A DNA stretch of 64,000 nucleotides from Achromobacter marplatensis (GCF_002209535.1 NZ_NJIG01000019.1:39825-103824); one strand, 5' to 3'; positions 42,015 to 50,840 are shown, counted from the first letter of the stretch. Notes: generated from the sequence alone by a model not told the origin. Program-made: numbers and translations.

Positions 42015-43538
42015 TTATTCCGCCGAGGTCTTCAGCAGGGACAGGCCCAGCTGCACGCGGCGTTGCAGCCACAAGCTGGGGCGATAGCGGGGGTCGCCCG
42101 TCACGCGCTGCATGCTCTTCAAGATTTCCAGGATGCGGTCGGCGCCCAGCTTGTCGCCCAGCGCCAGCGGACCCACGGGGTAACCCAGGCCCAGCGTCAC
42201 GGCCTGGTCGATGTCTTCCGGCGTGGCGATTCTCTGCTGCGCGATGTCGCTAGCGATGTTGACGATCATGGCCACGATGCGCTGGGCGACGAAGCCCGGC
42301 GAATCCTCGATCACCGTGACCGGCACCCCGTCGGCGGCCAGCAGCGCATGGGCGGCGTCGCGCCATTTGCCTTCGGTGGCGGGCGACACCATGATCGTGC
42401 GGCGCTTGGCGCCGTCGAACGCGTACAGTGTGTCCAGGCCAACCGTGCGGCCCGCGTTCAAGCCCTGGGCGGAGACCGACGTGGAGACGTCATCGCCGAA
42501 CGGCGTGACGATGATCAGCGCATCGGCGTCGGGCGTGGCGCCGGTGACGAGCGTCGCGCCCAGCTTCTCGACCAGCGCCGAGGCGCGCGCGTAGCCTTCC
42601 GCGTGCTTGGGGCTGACCCACACCTTCAGGCCTTCCGGCAGCGCCGGCACGGGCGGTTCGGCGGGCACTTGCTTCTGGCCGTCGGCGTAGACATAGAAGC
42701 CTTCGCCCGCTTTGCGGCCGATCAGGCCACCGGCCAGACGCACGGTGGTGATCGGCGACGGGCGGAAGCGCGGCTCGTCAAAGAACTGGCGGTAGATGGA
42801 TTCCATCACCGGGTGCGACACGTCCAGCGCGGTCAGGTCCAGCAGTTCGAACGGGCCCATGCGGAAGCCCGCCTGCTCGCGCATGACGGCGTCCACTTGC
42901 GCGAAGGTGGCCACGGCCTCCTGCGCCACGCGCAGGCCTTCGGTGTTCATGCCGCGGCCGGCGTGGTTCACGATGAAGCCGGGCATGTCCTTGGCACGCA
43001 CGGGCGTGTGGCCCATGCGGCGGGCAAGCGCGGCCAGCGCGTCGCCGGCTTCGGGCGCGCTGCGCAGGCCGTCGATCACTTCCACCACCTTCATCAACGC
43101 CACCGGGTTGAAGAAGTGGTAGCCCACCACGCGCTGCGGACGCTTGCAAGCGGCGGCGATGGCGGTGATGGACAGCGACGACGTGTTCGACGCCAGGATG
43201 CAGTCTTCCGACACCACGCCTTCCAGCGCGGCGAACAGGTCGCGCTTGACGTCCAGGCGCTCGACGATGGCTTCCACCACCAGCTGGCACGCCGACATGT
43301 CGGTCAGCGCCGTAGCGGACTCCACGCGCTCAAGCGACGCTTGCGCGTCGGCGGCGGTGATCTTGCCCTTCTGGGCCAGCTTGTCCCACGTCTGGCGCAA
43401 CGACTCGCGCGCCGCGGCAACCGCATCGGCGCTGGTGTCGTACAGGCGCACGCGCAGGCCGGCTTGCGCCGCGATCTGCGCAATGCCGCGCCCCATGGCC
43501 CCGGCGCCCACGACGCCGATGGTTTGAATCTCCGTCAT
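42015..43538 (-). CDS. 3-hydroxyacyl-CoA dehydrogenase (PaaH-like)
   Basis: Cytosolic NAD-dependent 3-hydroxyacyl-CoA dehydrogenase of 507 aa. The Rossmann domain starts IGVVGAGAMGRGIAQIAAQA. The substrate loop is ILASNTSSLSITAIA and the catalytic His is in GYHFFNPVALMKVVEVI. Two 3HCDH C-terminal modules follow (DMPGFIVNHAGRGMNTEG and DSPGFVAQRIVAMIVNIA), as in PaaH/PaaC-type enzymes of about 500 aa. AGGAGAAAG precedes the ATG; a longer frame to 43736 is not used. It ends the minus-strand series with the CoA transferase and acyl-CoA dehydrogenase. It would oxidise the hydroxyacyl-CoA of the local pathway. Confidence 0.9.
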   Translation of the reverse strand: MTEIQTIGVVGAGAMGRGIAQIAAQAGLRVRLYDTSADAVAAARESLRQTWDKLAQKGKITAADAQASLERVESATALTDMSACQLVVEAIVERLDVKRDLFAALEGVVSEDCILASNTSSLSITAIAAACKRPQRVVGYHFFNPVALMKVVEVIDGLRSAPEAGDALAALARRMGHTPVRAKDMPGFIVNHAGRGMNTEGLRVAQEAVATFAQVDAVMREQAGFRMGPFELLDLTALDVSHPVMESIYRQFFDEPRFRPSPITTVRLAGGLIGRKAGEGFYVYADGQKQVPAEPPVPALPEGLKVWVSPKHAEGYARASALVEKLGATLVTGATPDADALIIVTPFGDDVSTSVSAQGLNAGRTVGLDTLYAFDGAKRRTIMVSPATEGKWRDAAHALLAADGVPVTVIEDSPGFVAQRIVAMIVNIASDIAQQRIATPEDIDQAVTLGLGYPVGPLALGDKLGADRILEILKSMQRVTGDPRYRPSLWLQRRVQLGLSLLKTSAE

Positions 43539-43600
43539 CAACTTTCTCCTGCCTTTATTGGAATGGATCGTGTGCGCCGCGGCGTGGCAGGGCGCATGCG

Positions 43601-43628
43601 AAAACGGAGCGGCCGCCTGGCCGCTCCG
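43601..43628 (-). terminator. intrinsic terminator after CoA transferase gene
   Basis: CGGAGCGGCC and GGCCGCTCCG (43605-43614 and 43619-43628) form a perfect 10-bp stem with a 4-nt loop. Read on the minus strand it is followed by TTTT. It lies 7 bp downstream of the CoA transferase stop, so part of the transcript probably ends here before the dehydrogenase gene. Confidence 0.8.
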
Positions 43629-43635
43629 CCTCCGT

Positions 43636-44865
43636 TCAAGCCTGGCTCTGGGCCAGCGCCTGGATGTCTTCGGCCGACAGCCCCAGCTTTTCAGCCAGGA
43701 CCTGCGCGGTGTGTTCGCCCAGCATGGGCGGCGCACGGCGGTACTCGACCGGGCTGTCCGAGAACTTCAGCGGGCTGGACGCCATGGGCACGCGGCCGGC
43801 CGCCGGGTGCGGCAGTTCGCGCTTCATGCCGCGCGCCAGCACGTGCGGATCTTCATAGACCTGGTCCAGCGTATTGATGGGGCCGGCCGGCACGCCCACG
43901 CCTTCCAGCGCGGCCAGCCAGTGGTCGCGCGCGCCGGTCGCCATGCGTTCGGCCAGCAACGGCACCAGTTCCGCGCGATTCTTCACGCGCTGCGGATTGG
44001 TCGAGAAGCGCGGGTCCGCCGACAGTTCGGGCAAGCCGATCGCGCCGCAGTAGTTGCGGAACTGGCTGTCGTTGCCGACCGCCACGATCAGATGGCCGTC
44101 GGCCGCCGCGAACACCTGGTAGGGCACCAGATTCTGGTGCGCATTGCCCGCGCGCTTGGGCGCCACGCCCGAGGTCATGAAGTTCAGATTCTGGTTGGCC
44201 AGCATCGAGACCTGGCAATCCAGCAGCGCCATGTCGATGTGCTGCCCCAGCCCGCTGTTGGCGCGCTCAAGCAGCGCGGCCAGGATGCCCACCGTGGAAT
44301 ACATGCCGGTCATCAGGTCGGCCACCGCCACGCCGGCCTTTTGCGGACCGCCGCCGGGAAGGTCGTCGCGTTCGCCGGTGATGCTCATCAGCCCGCCCAT
44401 GCCCTGGATCATGAAGTCGTAACCAGGGCGGCTGGCGTACGGGCCGGTCTGCCCGAAGCCGGTGATCGAGCAATAGATCAGGCGCGGGTTGATGGCCTTC
44501 AGGCTTTCGTAGTCCAGGCCGTATTTCTTCAGCCCGCCCACCTTGAAGTTCTCGACCAGGATGTCGCTTTGCAGCGCCAGTTCACGCACCAGCTCGGCGC
44601 CGCGCGGCGACGCAATGTCCAGCGCCACCGACAGCTTGTTGCGGTTGGCCGACAGGTAGTAAGCGGCTTCGGTGGTGTCGTTGCCCGCTTCGTCCTTCAG
44701 GTAGGGAGGACCCCAGGCGCGCGTGTCGTCGCCGGCGCCGGGGCGTTCGATCTTGATCACCTCGGCGCCAAGGTCGGCCAGGTTCTGGGTGCACCAGGGG
44801 CCCGCCAGTACGCGGGTGAGATCCAGCACGCGTATGCCGGTAAGGGGAGCGGGACGTTGCGACAT
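43636..44865 (-). CDS. class III (CaiB/BaiF) CoA transferase
   Basis: Cytosolic family III CoA transferase of 409 aa. Family blocks are IRVLDLTRVLAGPWCTQNLA, GAEVIKIERP, SITGFGQTGPYASRPGYD and the catalytic Asp183 in AVADLMTG. Such enzymes move CoA from one acyl-CoA (succinyl-, formyl- or acetyl-CoA) to a carboxylic acid. It probably activates the substrate of the local acyl-CoA pathway, since no acyl-CoA ligase is present. It is followed by a terminator hairpin. Confidence 0.9.
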   Translation of the reverse strand: MSQRPAPLTGIRVLDLTRVLAGPWCTQNLADLGAEVIKIERPGAGDDTRAWGPPYLKDEAGNDTTEAAYYLSANRNKLSVALDIASPRGAELVRELALQSDILVENFKVGGLKKYGLDYESLKAINPRLIYCSITGFGQTGPYASRPGYDFMIQGMGGLMSITGERDDLPGGGPQKAGVAVADLMTGMYSTVGILAALLERANSGLGQHIDMALLDCQVSMLANQNLNFMTSGVAPKRAGNAHQNLVPYQVFAAADGHLIVAVGNDSQFRNYCGAIGLPELSADPRFSTNPQRVKNRAELVPLLAERMATGARDHWLAALEGVGVPAGPINTLDQVYEDPHVLARGMKRELPHPAAGRVPMASSPLKFSDSPVEYRRAPPMLGEHTAQVLAEKLGLSAEDIQALAQSQA

Positions 44866-45103
44866 CAGTGTTCTTTTCGCTAGATGGGAAATGAAAACGT
44901 CTGGGCTGGCGGCCAGCGCAAGCCAGACTGGAGTCCGTCATGCCAGCGGGCCAGGCCGCCAGCGCGTCATATGCGATATTAGCCGTTCAAGCCCCGGGCC
45001 GGTCGCCGGCATCGCCGGGCGGCCGGCGCACGGACGCGGGCGTGCGCGGCAGGGGTGGCGTGCAGGCACCCGCAGCCGCAAGCGCCCCCTGACCGGCTTG
45101 GCA

Positions 45104-46252
45104 TCAGGAATGGGCCTTGATCGTTTCGCGCGCGATCACCAGCTGCTGGATCTGCGACGTGCCTTCGAAGATGCGGAACAGGCGCACGTCGCGGTAGAAG
45201 CGTTCCACCGCGTATTCCGACATGTAGCCCGCCCCGCCGTGGATCTGCACGGCGCGGTCGGCGACGCGGCCCACCATTTCAGTCGAGAACAGCTTCGCGC
45301 AGGCGGCCTGCATCGTGGTGTTCTCGCCGCGGTCGCGCATGCGGGCGGCATCCAGCACCATGCAGCGGGCGGCATAGAGTTCGGCCTGGCTGTCGGCGAT
45401 CATGGCCTGGATCAGTTGGAACTCGGCAATCGGCTGGCCGAATTGCTTGCGCTCCATCGCGTATTTGACGGCGTCTGACAACAAGCGGTCGGCGATCCCC
45501 ACGCACAGCGCCGAGATATGCAGGCGGCCTTTGTCCAGCACGCGCATCGACGTGCGAAAGCCATTGCCTTCTTCGCCGCCCAGCAAGGCGCTGGCGGGCA
45601 CGCGGCAGTTGTCGAACACCACGTCGCTCGTCAGGGCGCCGGCCTGGCCCATCTTCTTGTCGGGCTTGCCGATGCTCAGGCCCGGGGTGCCGGCTTCAAC
45701 CAGGAAGCACGAGATCGAGTTGGCACGGCGCTCGGGCGCGGTGCGCGCCATGACCGAGAACAGGCCGGCGATGGGCGCGTTGGTGATGTAGCGCTTGGTG
45801 CCGTTCAGCACGTAGCCGTCGCCGTCGCGTTCGGCGGACAGGCGCAACGCCATCGCGTCGGAGCCGGCATCGGGCTCGGTCAGCGCGAACGAGCCGATCA
45901 GTTCGCCGCTAGCCAGCTTGGGCAGGTAGCGGGCGCGCTGGTCGTCCGTGCCGGCCAGCACGATGGCCTGCGAACCGATGCCGATGTTGGTGCCGGCCAG
46001 CGAACGAAACGCGGGCGAGGTCTGGCCCAGTTCGAACACCACCCGCACTTCTTCTTCCATCGTCAGGCCCAGGCCGCCGAATTCCGGCGCGATCGACAGG
46101 CCGAAGAGACCCAGTTCGCGCATTTCGTTGACGATGGCGGGCGGGACCTGGCCGCTTGAGGCCAGTTCGTCTTCGGCGGGGATCAGGCGCTCGTGCACGA
46201 AGCGGCGCACGGCGTCCAGGAGGAGGTTCAGGGTTTCGGTGTCCAGGGCCAT
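45104..46252 (-). CDS. acyl-CoA dehydrogenase
   Basis: FAD-dependent acyl-CoA dehydrogenase of 382 aa. The FAD/substrate block FALTEPDAGSDAMALRLSAE is near residue 125. The second block with the helix KQFGQPIAEFQLIQAMIAD and the C-terminal RLFRIFEGTSQIQQLVIAR carry the catalytic Glu in the IFEGT position used by short/medium-chain enzymes. Its gap to the tetR gene is 67 bp on the same strand. It would introduce the double bond into the CoA ester made by the CoA transferase. The chain type cannot be told. Confidence 0.92.
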   Translation of the reverse strand: MALDTETLNLLLDAVRRFVHERLIPAEDELASSGQVPPAIVNEMRELGLFGLSIAPEFGGLGLTMEEEVRVVFELGQTSPAFRSLAGTNIGIGSQAIVLAGTDDQRARYLPKLASGELIGSFALTEPDAGSDAMALRLSAERDGDGYVLNGTKRYITNAPIAGLFSVMARTAPERRANSISCFLVEAGTPGLSIGKPDKKMGQAGALTSDVVFDNCRVPASALLGGEEGNGFRTSMRVLDKGRLHISALCVGIADRLLSDAVKYAMERKQFGQPIAEFQLIQAMIADSQAELYAARCMVLDAARMRDRGENTTMQAACAKLFSTEMVGRVADRAVQIHGGAGYMSEYAVERFYRDVRLFRIFEGTSQIQQLVIARETIKAHS

Positions 46253-46319
46253 GATGGGAGTCTCACAAGGAATGCAGTGCAGGGATGCGGTGTGGGGAAG
46301 CGAATATCGGCGGCGGCGC

Positions 46320-46943
46320 TCAGGCGCGCATGCCGCCCAGCAGGAGATCGAAGTAGCCGGCGGCGATAGTTTCGGCGCTGTCGCCTTGCCCCGGCTTGTA
46401 CCAGCGCACCATCCAGTTCAGCATGGACAGCACGGCGCGGCCGGTGGCGGCCACGTCCAGCGGGCGGAACGCGCCGTCGGCCACGCCCTGCGCAATCAGT
46501 TCGCGCAGGCGCTTCTCGTAGCTGTCGCGCAACCGGGCGGCGTCTTCGCGTTCGGGCAGGGCCATGCCGGAATAGCCGATCAGCATCGTCACGAATTCGG
46601 CGTGGTGCTGTTCGAAGTAGCGGGCATGGCCGACCATGAACGCGCGCAGCCGGGCGGCGGCACCCTCGGCGCGGTCGACGTCCTGGCCCACATTCTGGGT
46701 CAGGCCGCTCAACACGCCCAGGATGATGGCGTCGTAGATGTCCTGCTTGGTCGTGTAGTAATGGTAGATGGCCGCCTTGGACACGCCAATGGCGGCCGCC
46801 AGGTCCGACACGGAGCTGCCGTCGTAACCGCTTTGGGCGAAGAGCTTGGCGGCTTCTTCCAGGATGCGTTCGCGCGGGGCCGCCAACGTAGGAGGCCGGC
46901 CGGCGCGGGCGCGCTTCTGGGCAGGAGGGGCGGAGGTCGCCAT
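46320..46943 (-). CDS. TetR-family regulator of acyl-CoA genes
   Basis: Repressor of 207 aa. The N-terminal HTH (about residues 22-68) contains ILEEAAKLFAQSGYDGSSVS and IGVSKAAIYHYYTTKQDIYD. The C-terminal ligand domain is helical and resembles those of acyl-CoA-responsive TetR proteins. It is divergent from the nitronate-monooxygenase-like gene across a gap with a 28-bp palindrome. It probably represses both sides and is released by an acyl-CoA intermediate (inference from context). Confidence 0.88.
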   Translation of the reverse strand: MATSAPPAQKRARAGRPPTLAAPRERILEEAAKLFAQSGYDGSSVSDLAAAIGVSKAAIYHYYTTKQDIYDAIILGVLSGLTQNVGQDVDRAEGAAARLRAFMVGHARYFEQHHAEFVTMLIGYSGMALPEREDAARLRDSYEKRLRELIAQGVADGAFRPLDVAATGRAVLSMLNWMVRWYKPGQGDSAETIAAGYFDLLLGGMRA

Positions 46944-47000
46944 GACAGCCTTTTCAAAGAGGTTGCGCCGCGGGCGGCCAAGGGGCCGGGCGGGCCTCCA

Positions 47001-47030
47001 TTGACAGCAGTTCGGCGCATGCCGTTAAAT
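47001..47030 (+). promoter_or_regulatory. promoter of the rightward acyl-CoA transcript
   Basis: A perfect -35 TTGACA (47001-47006) and the -10-like TTAAAT (47025-47030) are 18 bp apart. The palindromic operator starts 10 bp after the -10, so a bound repressor would block initiation. It drives the gene at 47149. Confidence 0.65.
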
Positions 47031-47040
47031 AAAGATTAAT

Positions 47041-47068
47041 TAATTACCGGACGGTCGGTAGGTAATTA
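47041..47068. promoter_or_regulatory. TetR operator, 28-bp palindrome
   Basis: Arms TAATTACC (47041-47048) and GGTAATTA (47061-47068) are perfect inverses, and inside lies a second symmetric pair ACCG...CGGT. Such ACCGxxCGGT palindromes are typical operators of TetR-type repressors of fatty-acid and acyl-CoA genes. It lies in the gap between tetR and its divergent neighbour. Confidence 0.75.
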
Positions 47069-47148
47069 TAGGCACATCCGCCTCGGGGACTCAAGCCTGT
47101 CCGCAGGCGGCCTCTTCTGGACTGACCTGAACACAACGCGACGACGCT

Positions 47149-48120
47149 ATGCCCCACTCTCTCGTGACAGATTTGTATGGCCAGATGTCCCTGCCGGTCA
47201 TCAGCGCCCCCATGTTCATCGTCTCCAACCCGACGCTGGTAGTCGCCCAATGCACCAGCGGCATCGTGGGGTCGTTTCCCGCGCTGAACGCGCGCCCGCA
47301 AAGCCTGCTGACGGATTGGCTGGACGAAGTGCAGGCCGGCCTGGCCTCGTACCGTGAAGCGAATCCGGGCGCCGCCGTGGCGCCGTTTGCCGTGAACCAG
47401 ATCATCCACCAGTCCAACGACCGCCTGGAGCAGGACCTGGCCGTATGCGCCAGCCACCGCGTGCCACTGATCATCACCAGCCTGCGCGCCCCCGGCGACC
47501 TGGTCAAAGGCGTGCACGACTGGGGCGGCAAGGTGTTCCACGACGTCACTACCATCCGCCACGCCGAAAAGGCGCTGGAAGCCGGTGTGGACGGGCTGAT
47601 CCTGGTCTGCGCAGGCGCAGGCGGCCATGCCGGCACGCTGAGCCCCTTCGCGCTGGTATCCGAAGTGCGCCGCTTCTATGACGGCCCGCTGATCCTGTCG
47701 GGCGCCATCACGTCCGGCGCACACGTGCTGGCGGCGCTGGCCATGGGCGCTGACTTCGCCTACATGGGCACGCGCTTCATCGCCAGCGAAGAAGCCAATG
47801 CCAGCGAAGGCTACAAATCCGCCATCGTCGAGGCCAGCGCGTCCGACATCCTCTACACCCCGTTCTTCACCGGCATCCCCGGCAACTACCTGAAGGCCAG
47901 CATCGCGGCCGCCGGGCTGGATCCGGCCAACCTGCCGCAGCCGGACAGCGGCGCGTCCAACTTCGGTTCGTCCCGGGTCAAGCCGTGGAAAGACATCTGG
48001 GGCGCGGGCCAGGGCGTGGGCGGCATCGCCAGCATCGAACCCACCCGCAAGATCGTCGACACGCTGCGCCGCGAGTACGACGAAGCGCGCGCGCAACTGG
48101 CCGCCAGGACCTACGCATGA
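47149..48120 (+). CDS. nitronate monooxygenase-family flavoprotein
   Basis: FMN-dependent TIM-barrel oxidoreductase of 323 aa (2-nitropropane dioxygenase/NMO family). FMN-binding blocks are MPVISAPM-like SLPVISAPMFIVSNPTLVVA, ILVCAGAGGHAGTLSPFALV with the conserved His, LSGAITSGAHVLAALAMGAD and YMGTRFIASEEA. Relatives beside acyl-CoA genes often act as enoyl reductases or dehydrogenases rather than on nitro compounds, so the true reaction here is open. Its stop overlaps the start of the enoyl-CoA hydratase gene (ATGA). It is transcribed from the promoter controlled by the TetR operator. Confidence 0.87.
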   Translation: MPHSLVTDLYGQMSLPVISAPMFIVSNPTLVVAQCTSGIVGSFPALNARPQSLLTDWLDEVQAGLASYREANPGAAVAPFAVNQIIHQSNDRLEQDLAVCASHRVPLIITSLRAPGDLVKGVHDWGGKVFHDVTTIRHAEKALEAGVDGLILVCAGAGGHAGTLSPFALVSEVRRFYDGPLILSGAITSGAHVLAALAMGADFAYMGTRFIASEEANASEGYKSAIVEASASDILYTPFFTGIPGNYLKASIAAAGLDPANLPQPDSGASNFGSSRVKPWKDIWGAGQGVGGIASIEPTRKIVDTLRREYDEARAQLAARTYA

Positions 48121-48854
48121 GCGCGGGCCTGAAGGTGAAGCGCGACGGCGCCGTCCTGACGCTGACCATCGACCGCCAGGACCGCCGCAACGCGCTGGAT
48201 ACGGCGACGTACGTGGCCTTGACCGAACAGATCTCGCTGGCGTCGGCCGACCTGTCGGTGTCGGCGGTGATCCTCACCGGTGCGGGCGAACACTTCACGG
48301 CCGGCAACGACCTGCGCGACTTCCAGGCCGAACGCGGCGCGGGCGACAGCGCCGGCCTGACGTTCCTGCGGGCGCTGACCACGGCGGAGGTGCCGGTCAT
48401 CGCCGCGGTCGAGGGCTACGCCATCGGCATCGGCGTGACCCTGCTGCAGCACTGCGATTTCGTCCATATCGGCGAAGGCGCCACCTTGCGCATGCCGTTC
48501 GTGGCCCTGGGCCTGTGCCCGGAAGGCGCCTCCAGCCTGCTGATGCCGCGCCTGGCCGGACGCCGGGCCGCCGAATGGCTGTTACAGGGCAAGGCGTTCT
48601 CCGCCACCGACGCGCACGAGGCGGGTTTGGCGACCTCGGTCGCGCCCCAGGGCCAGGCGCTTGCGGCCGCGCAGGCAACCGCCGCCGACCTGGCGCGCCA
48701 GCCGCCCGCGGCGCTGCGCCTGACCAAGGCAATGATGAAACGCGCCGACCGGCAGGCCATCCAGGAAACGCTGGACTACGAAGCCCAGCAATTCCGCGCC
48801 CGCCTGCAAACCGAAGAGGCGCAGGCGGCGTTCGCGAAGTTCTTCAAGAAATAG
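48117..48854 (+). CDS. enoyl-CoA hydratase/isomerase-family protein
   Basis: Crotonase-fold enzyme of 245 aa. The oxyanion-hole segments are HFTAGNDLRDF and EGYAIGIGVTLLQHCD. Of the two Glu residues of classical hydratases only the second is clear (LCPEGASSLL); the position of the first is Met in TLRMPFVALG. This is more like enoyl-CoA isomerases than hydratases. It is translationally coupled to the preceding flavoprotein gene. An open frame to 47985 upstream is only a shadow. Confidence 0.87.
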   Translation: MSAGLKVKRDGAVLTLTIDRQDRRNALDTATYVALTEQISLASADLSVSAVILTGAGEHFTAGNDLRDFQAERGAGDSAGLTFLRALTTAEVPVIAAVEGYAIGIGVTLLQHCDFVHIGEGATLRMPFVALGLCPEGASSLLMPRLAGRRAAEWLLQGKAFSATDAHEAGLATSVAPQGQALAAAQATAADLARQPPAALRLTKAMMKRADRQAIQETLDYEAQQFRARLQTEEAQAAFAKFFKK

Positions 48855-48869
48855 CGGCGTGCGAAGATG

Positions 48870-48887
48870 GGTGGCGCACGCCACCCA
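48870..48887. terminator. hairpin between convergent hydratase genes
   Basis: GGGTGGCG and CGCCACCC form a perfect 8-bp stem with a 2-base loop in the 38-bp gap between two convergent genes. The text AGATGGGTGG resembles a decayed arm of the GTAGGATGGG element. It may end transcription from either side. Confidence 0.45.
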
Positions 48888-48892
48888 GCACT

Positions 48893-49726
48893 TCAGAACG
48901 GCGAATCGGGCCGGAAATTGGGCGCCCGGCGCTCCCGCAGGGATTTGACCCCTTCTTTGACGTCCGGGCCGCCGAAGCCCATGAATTCCAGCGCCAGCGA
49001 CGTGTCGAAGGTGGGGCCGGCCATGCGCAGCCAGTTGTTCAGCGAATACTTGGTCCAGCGAATGGCGGTCTGCGAGCCGGCGGCCAGCTTGTTGGCCACC
49101 TCGAAGGCGCGGGTGATGAGCTCGGCTTCGTCCACGCACAGCGACACCAGGCCGATGCGCTCGGCCTCCTCTCCCGTGACGGTTTCGCACAACATCAGGT
49201 AGTACTTGGCGCGGGCCATGCCGCACAACAGCGGCCAGACGATAGCGGCGTGGTCGCCCGCGGTCACGCCCAGGCGTGTGTGGCCGTCGATGATGCGCGC
49301 GTCGCGCGCCGCGATCGAGATGTCGGCCAGCAGCCCGGCCACCAGCCCCGCGCCCACGGCCGCGCCATGCATGGCGGACACAATGGGCTTGCTGCAATTG
49401 ATGATGTTGTAGACCAGGTCGCGGGCTTCGCGCCAGACGCGGGTTCGCACGTCGAAGTCGTCCGCCATCTGCTGCACCAGGTCCAGGTCGCCGCCGCCGG
49501 AAAAGCCCTTGCCTTCGCCGCGGATCACCACCACCCGGGTGTCGGGGTCGGTGTCGATATCGCGCCAGATATCGGCCAGTTCGCGGTGCATGCGGTCGTC
49601 CGCCGTGGACAGCTTGCCCGGCACGCCGCCCTTGGCGCCCATGATCAGTTCCAACACGCCGCCGGGATGCCGGCGCAGCTTCAGGGACTCGTAGGCCGAA
49701 TAGTGTTGCAGCGTGATATCAGTCAT
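48893..49726 (-). CDS. enoyl-CoA hydratase/isomerase-family protein
   Basis: Crotonase-fold enzyme of 277 aa. The oxyanion-hole blocks are KGFSGGGDLDLVQQM and MHGAAVGAGLVAGLLADISI. In the catalytic region RLGVTAGDHAAIVWPLLCG an Asp stands where hydratases have Glu, which again suggests isomerase or another crotonase reaction. The C-terminal tail (PDVKEGVKSLRERRAPNF) closes the active site as in the family. It is convergent with the first hydratase gene and divergent from nnrD, so it is probably a separate transcript. Confidence 0.85.
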   Translation of the reverse strand: MTDITLQHYSAYESLKLRRHPGGVLELIMGAKGGVPGKLSTADDRMHRELADIWRDIDTDPDTRVVVIRGEGKGFSGGGDLDLVQQMADDFDVRTRVWREARDLVYNIINCSKPIVSAMHGAAVGAGLVAGLLADISIAARDARIIDGHTRLGVTAGDHAAIVWPLLCGMARAKYYLMLCETVTGEEAERIGLVSLCVDEAELITRAFEVANKLAAGSQTAIRWTKYSLNNWLRMAGPTFDTSLALEFMGFGGPDVKEGVKSLRERRAPNFRPDSPF

Positions 49727-49840
49727 TGTCTTCTCCGCGTTGTCTTTACCAGTGGGGCAAGCCTGAGGCCGGCGCGTTTTTGCGAACTATAGTGGATACA
49801 ACGGCGTCCACCCGCCGACAGCCCGAAGGAGCCTCACCCC

Positions 49841-50701
49841 ATGAACACCCCCGCCCCGTCCGCCGGCGCCCCCATCGACCGCGCCAGCCTGCCCGCTCTG
49901 TTCGCCCCCCGCGGCGCGGACACCCACAAGGGCAGCTTCGGCACCGTCGGGATCGTGGGCGGCGGCCCGGGCATGGCGGGCGCGGTGTTGCTGGCGGGCC
50001 GCGCCGCGCTGAAGGTGGGTGCCGGCAAGGTGCTGGTCGGCTTTGCCCAGGACGCCGCGCCCCTTGCCTGCGACCCGCTGCAACCCGAACTGATGCTGCG
50101 CGACGCCCGGTCGCTGCTGGAGGAAGACTGGGGCATCACCGCCTGGGTCGCCGGCTGCGGCATTGGCACGGGCCCGCTGGCGGCCAATATGCTGTCGGAA
50201 CTGTTCGTCCTGCGGCATGAAGCCCCGCTGGTGCTGGACGCCGACGGCCTGAACCTGCTGGCCCAGGGCGACATCCAGCCCAATTGGGGCCCCGGCCCCG
50301 TCGTGCTGACCCCGCATCCCGCCGAAGCGGGCCGCCTCTTGGGACTGACGGCCGCACAGGTGCAGGCGGATCGGCGGGGCGCGGCCTGGCAACTGGCGCA
50401 ACGTTTCAATGCCTGGGTGGTGCTCAAAGGCGCCGGCACCATCGTCTGCTCGCCGGACGGCAGCCGGCGGACCAACACCAGCGGCAACCCCGGACTGGCC
50501 ACCGCCGGAACGGGGGACGTGTTGGCCGGGATGCTGGGATCGTTGATCGGCCAGAAGCTGCCCTTCGACCAAGCCGTGTCCGGCGCCGTCTGGCTGCACG
50601 GCGCCGCGGCCGACGCACTGGTGGCCCGCGGCATCGGCCCTATCGGGCTGACGGCGGGAGAGCTCGCGGACGCCGCCCGCGCCCTGCGAAACGGCCGCTA
50701 A
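49841..50701 (+). CDS. nnrD: NAD(P)H-hydrate dehydratase
   Basis: Repair enzyme of 286 aa that dehydrates damaged NAD(P)H hydrates with ADP or ATP. Motifs are THKGSFGTVGIVGGGPGMAG, LVLDADGLNLLAQGD, LTPHPAEAGRLLGLT, VVLKGAGTIV and NPGLATAGTGDVLAG, with the catalytic Asp in TGDVLAG. It is the ribokinase-like dehydratase domain alone; the epimerase domain fused to it in E. coli is absent. GAAGGAG precedes the ATG. Confidence 0.92.
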   Translation: MNTPAPSAGAPIDRASLPALFAPRGADTHKGSFGTVGIVGGGPGMAGAVLLAGRAALKVGAGKVLVGFAQDAAPLACDPLQPELMLRDARSLLEEDWGITAWVAGCGIGTGPLAANMLSELFVLRHEAPLVLDADGLNLLAQGDIQPNWGPGPVVLTPHPAEAGRLLGLTAAQVQADRRGAAWQLAQRFNAWVVLKGAGTIVCSPDGSRRTNTSGNPGLATAGTGDVLAGMLGSLIGQKLPFDQAVSGAVWLHGAAADALVARGIGPIGLTAGELADAARALRNGR

Positions 50702-50752
50702 GGGGCAAACAGCGCGCTAAGTCCCCGTCGCATAAACATTTTTACAACATAC

Positions 50753-50805
50753 TAGGGTTTTCCCCTAAAAGGTCGTTGCTTTTAATTTAGGGTTATCCCT
50801 ATAAT
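50753..50805 (+). promoter_or_regulatory. promoter with two TAGGGTT-palindromes
   Basis: A consensus -10 TATAAT (50800-50805) and a -35-like TTGCTT (50776-50781) are 18 bp apart. Two near-identical palindromes, TAGGGTTTTCCCCTA (50753-50767) and TAGGGTTATCCCTA (50788-50801), lie upstream of the -35 and between -35 and -10. Their centres are about 35 bp apart. Paired operators of one regulator are likely, with the downstream one placed to repress. Confidence 0.65.
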
Positions 50806-50840
50806 GGTTTACCCCAAGACGAAACGGACTGGAGAAGACC

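Noticed and set aside
41931..43877. A 648-codon plus-strand frame opposite the 3-hydroxyacyl-CoA dehydrogenase gene
   Set aside because: It is the antisense shadow of a gene with full catalytic motifs and starts inside a repeat element; composition is typical of shadow frames.
44866..45103. Gene or RNA in the 238-bp gap between the acyl-CoA dehydrogenase and CoA transferase genes
   Set aside because: No open frame with SD, no terminator and no conserved-looking motif was seen; several GC-rich inverted stretches are expected at this composition.
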